DNA of 7,518 nt from Chloroflexi bacterium UBA6265 (GTDB taxonomy: Bacteria; Chloroflexota; Chloroflexia; Thermomicrobiales; UBA6265). The notes beneath the pieces are model-generated. The model did not search any database. It saw only the letters and a list, made by a program, of their open reading frames with translations, and was not told the DNA's origin. A program made the position numbers and the translations under genes. Shown in pieces: positions 5,373-7,518 of this stretch (the stretch's first letter is position 1; the number at the start of each line of letters is the position of its first letter). The stretch is from positions 1-7,518 of the forward strand of contig DJVD01000015.1 of assembly GCA_002440805.1 (NCBI GenBank). Reading direction: 5' to 3'.

Positions 5373-5395
5373 GCATATCGCCATATTGTGATATT
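5373..5395. promoter_or_regulatory. Palindromic operator-like site, copy 2
   Basis: Imperfect inverted repeat ATATCGC-N6-GTGATAT, arms matching at 6 of 7 positions. 19 of 23 bases are shared with the site at 2798-2820, without gaps and in the same orientation. It sits directly upstream of the -35 box of the minus-strand promoter, the usual place for an activator site; control by repression is also possible. Confidence 0.45.
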
Positions 5396-5397
5396 CG

Positions 5398-5419
5398 TGT
5401 TAACCATGCTTCGTTAACA
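5398..5419. repeat. TGTTAAC inverted repeat
   Basis: TGTTAAC (5398-5404) and GTTAACA (5413-5419) form a 7-pair, AT-rich stem with an 8-base loop, three bases beyond the palindrome at 5373-5395. There is no T tract on either side, so a terminator for the PAP2 gene (stop at 5477) is unlikely; a second operator is possible. I see no convincing terminator for the PAP2 gene in 5420-5476. Confidence 0.3.
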
Positions 5420-5476
5420 GCCAGAATCCGGCGACAGGGCCAGCAACGGAGGCACGATCGTGAGGTGGTGGGAATG

Positions 5477-6340
5477 CTATCCCGAGGTGGTGCCGGCTGG
5501 TTCGGCGAAGCTGGGCGAAGCGCGCCGCTCTCGCCAGGTCTGGAGCAGCGGGAAGGGGATGAACCGGTTGACAACAATTGCCGCGCCGATGAACATCCAG
5601 CCAACCACGCCATCTATCCAGTAGTGATTGCCGGTGATGATGACGATGTAGCTGATGAGCAGGCCGAAAAAGGTGACGAGGGCGATCCGGACCTTGATCG
5701 AGCTGAACAGCAGTGATATCGCTACAGCCACAAATGTGGTCCAACCAACGTGCATGGATGGCATGGCGGCATAGCGATTCGCCTGCACCAGTCCCGATTC
5801 CGAGAAGTAGTTCGGGCCGTACACGGCCATGGTATCGACAAAGTTCCAGCCGTGGTCGGCCATGAAGCGGGGCGGTGCGAGGGGATAGAGCAGGTACATG
5901 GGGGTTACCATCAGCATGCTGATGAAGAACGCCCGGCGCATGAACTGGAATCGCCGGGGCGCGAAGAATGCCAGCAACATCATGCCGCCGATCACCCACC
6001 ACATGTAATACGCGTAGAGGTAGTTGAAAAACCTGATGTACCAGTCCCCGCGGTCAAGGGCCCATTGCTGCCAGTTGAGTTCAAAGAAGAGGCCGAGCCG
6101 GTCCTGGAAGCCGATGACGCTTTTCGCGTGATCGAATGCGATTGAGGTGTCATCGGGAATTCCGTACCGGCGTACTGTTTTGTAGACCTGGAACGCGATG
6201 AAGATGAGGACACCTTGCGCGATTGACCACAGGAGCCGCCGCGTGATCACGCGCCGCCCCTGTGGAATCGCCGGTGATTGGTCATTCGCGGGCGTTAACC
6301 AGCCATTTGATCCCTGGCCGGCGAAAGCTCGATCCTGCAC
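5477..6340 (-). CDS. PAP2 superfamily membrane phosphatase/transferase (Aur1-like PAP2_3 type)
   Basis: 287 residues with about six transmembrane helices (near 36-54, 104-125, 135-152, 197-213, 217-236 and 246-263). The motifs are YPLAPPRF (152-159), PSMH (194-197) and GNHYWID (237-243). The two histidines and the aspartate are the expected catalytic set of PAP2 enzymes, which act on lipid phosphates or transfer phospho-head groups at the membrane. The pattern fits the inositolphosphotransferase-like PAP2_3 branch common in Actinomycetota and Chloroflexota; the substrate is unknown. The start used is GTG at 6340, sharing one base with the TAG of the preceding gene and preceded by GAGG, which suggests translational coupling. 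A second possible start is GTG at 6250, with AGGGG before it, which would remove 30 polar residues and still keep all helices. Last gene of the guaB operon. Confidence 0.88.
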   Translation of the reverse strand: MQDRAFAGQGSNGWLTPANDQSPAIPQGRRVITRRLLWSIAQGVLIFIAFQVYKTVRRYGIPDDTSIAFDHAKSVIGFQDRLGLFFELNWQQWALDRGDWYIRFFNYLYAYYMWWVIGGMMLLAFFAPRRFQFMRRAFFISMLMVTPMYLLYPLAPPRFMADHGWNFVDTMAVYGPNYFSESGLVQANRYAAMPSMHVGWTTFVAVAISLLFSSIKVRIALVTFFGLLISYIVIITGNHYWIDGVVGWMFIGAAIVVNRFIPFPLLQTWRERRASPSFAEPAGTTSG

Positions 6341-6759
6341 TACCAGCCTCGCAGTTTTTCAGGTTTGATCCGCATCACCACCGGATAGTCTGCCGACATT
6401 TTCTCCGGCGTGGAGCCAATGGCCTTGATCCCTGCAGCGTATTTCTCGATGTAGGCCGGGTTGTCCTTCACCTTCGGGAACGTATCGTCGATTGAGATGC
6501 GGCCAGTGATCACGGTGACCTGTTCGCCATCGGGCGAGGTATTGAAGTTTAGTGAGACGCGGTCGTTCTCAACGAAGTTCTTCAGGCGAACGGCGTTTTC
6601 CTGTGTGTACACGTAGATATTGCCATCCGCATACTGGAACCACACCGGGTTGGGTTGCGGCGTGCCAGATTTTGCCACGGTGGTCAGCCAGATGATCTCT
6701 TGCTTCTCCAGTTCCTGCTGTACGCGCTTGCCATGATCGGTGCTGAAATCGATACTCAT
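6340..6759 (-). CDS. PPOX-class split-barrel oxidoreductase, probable F420-dependent (Rv3369-like)
   Basis: 139 residues. ATG at 6759 has a perfect AAAGGAG box (6767-6773) 7 bases upstream. The pyridoxamine-phosphate-oxidase-like split barrel is shown by EIIWLTTVAKSGTPQPNPVWF (21-41), IYVYTQENAVRLKNFVEND (48-66), RVSLNF (67-72) and VTVITGRISI (81-90). The end PAYIEKYAAGIKAIGSTPE (101-119) and VVMRIKPEKLRGW matches the small Rv3369-type family annotated as probable F420-dependent enzymes. Such proteins are cytoplasmic dimers; many bind F420 or flavin, and the physiological substrate here is not known. If the cofactor is F420, the host should make it, consistent with Chloroflexota or Actinomycetota. 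It sits 12 bases after guaB, its ribosome site overlapping the guaB stop, and it overlaps the PAP2 start by one base. Confidence 0.88.
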   Translation of the reverse strand: MSIDFSTDHGKRVQQELEKQEIIWLTTVAKSGTPQPNPVWFQYADGNIYVYTQENAVRLKNFVENDRVSLNFNTSPDGEQVTVITGRISIDDTFPKVKDNPAYIEKYAAGIKAIGSTPEKMSADYPVVMRIKPEKLRGW

Positions 6760-6771
6760 GGTCGTTCTCCT

Positions 6772-7518
<747 letters not shown>

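Overview
The window looks like ordinary chromosomal DNA of a moderately GC-rich bacterium. The best guess is Chloroflexota (Thermomicrobia-like) or a neighbouring lineage. The reasons are an F420/flavin split-barrel protein of the Rv3369 type, a PAP2_3 (Aur1-like) membrane enzyme, a UPF0309 SIS protein, PRC-barrel/DUF2382 stress-type proteins, and a 36-residue membrane protein ending in a GxDSR-type tail. The assignment rests on family content and memory, not on a search.

Layout from left to right. (1) Bases 1-1106, minus strand: two tandem PRC-barrel paralogues. The left one also carries the start of a DUF2382 domain and runs off the window, and a hairpin terminator lies between them. (2) Bases 1195-2740, minus strand: a lipoprotein gene followed 34 bases later by a UPF0309 sugar-isomerase-type SIS gene. 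(3) Bases 2741-2903: a divergent control region between the lipoprotein and a tiny plus-strand gene (2904-3014) for a single-helix membrane protein. (4) Bases 3037-3064: a strong hairpin between the convergent tiny gene and parB. (5) Bases 3078-4854, minus strand: parA-parB, overlapping by 8 bases. (6) Bases 4916-5372: an 87-residue protein of unknown function with a sigma70/sigmaA-type promoter (TTGACA-17-TACTAT) and a very strong terminator hairpin. (7) Bases 5477-7518, minus strand: a tight operon guaB (C-terminal half visible) - PPOX-class oxidoreductase - PAP2 membrane protein, with a 12-base gap and then a one-base stop/start overlap.

Nearly everything is read from the minus strand; the 36-residue gene is the only plus-strand gene I accept. 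ParA and ParB form a chromosome or replicon partition pair. GuaB makes XMP for guanine nucleotides, and the two genes behind it are probably co-transcribed without an obvious metabolic link. The lipoprotein and SIS genes appear to form a two-gene unit.

The most interesting signal outside genes is a 23-base imperfect palindrome (ATATCGC-N6-GTGATAT type). It occurs twice, 19 of 23 bases identical, once in each of the two intergenic regions that bracket parAB. It sits inside a divergent promoter region on one side and directly abuts a strong -35 box on the other. It could be the operator of one regulator or an unorthodox partition site; the sequence alone does not decide. I see no tRNA, rRNA, CRISPR array, insertion sequence or phage gene.
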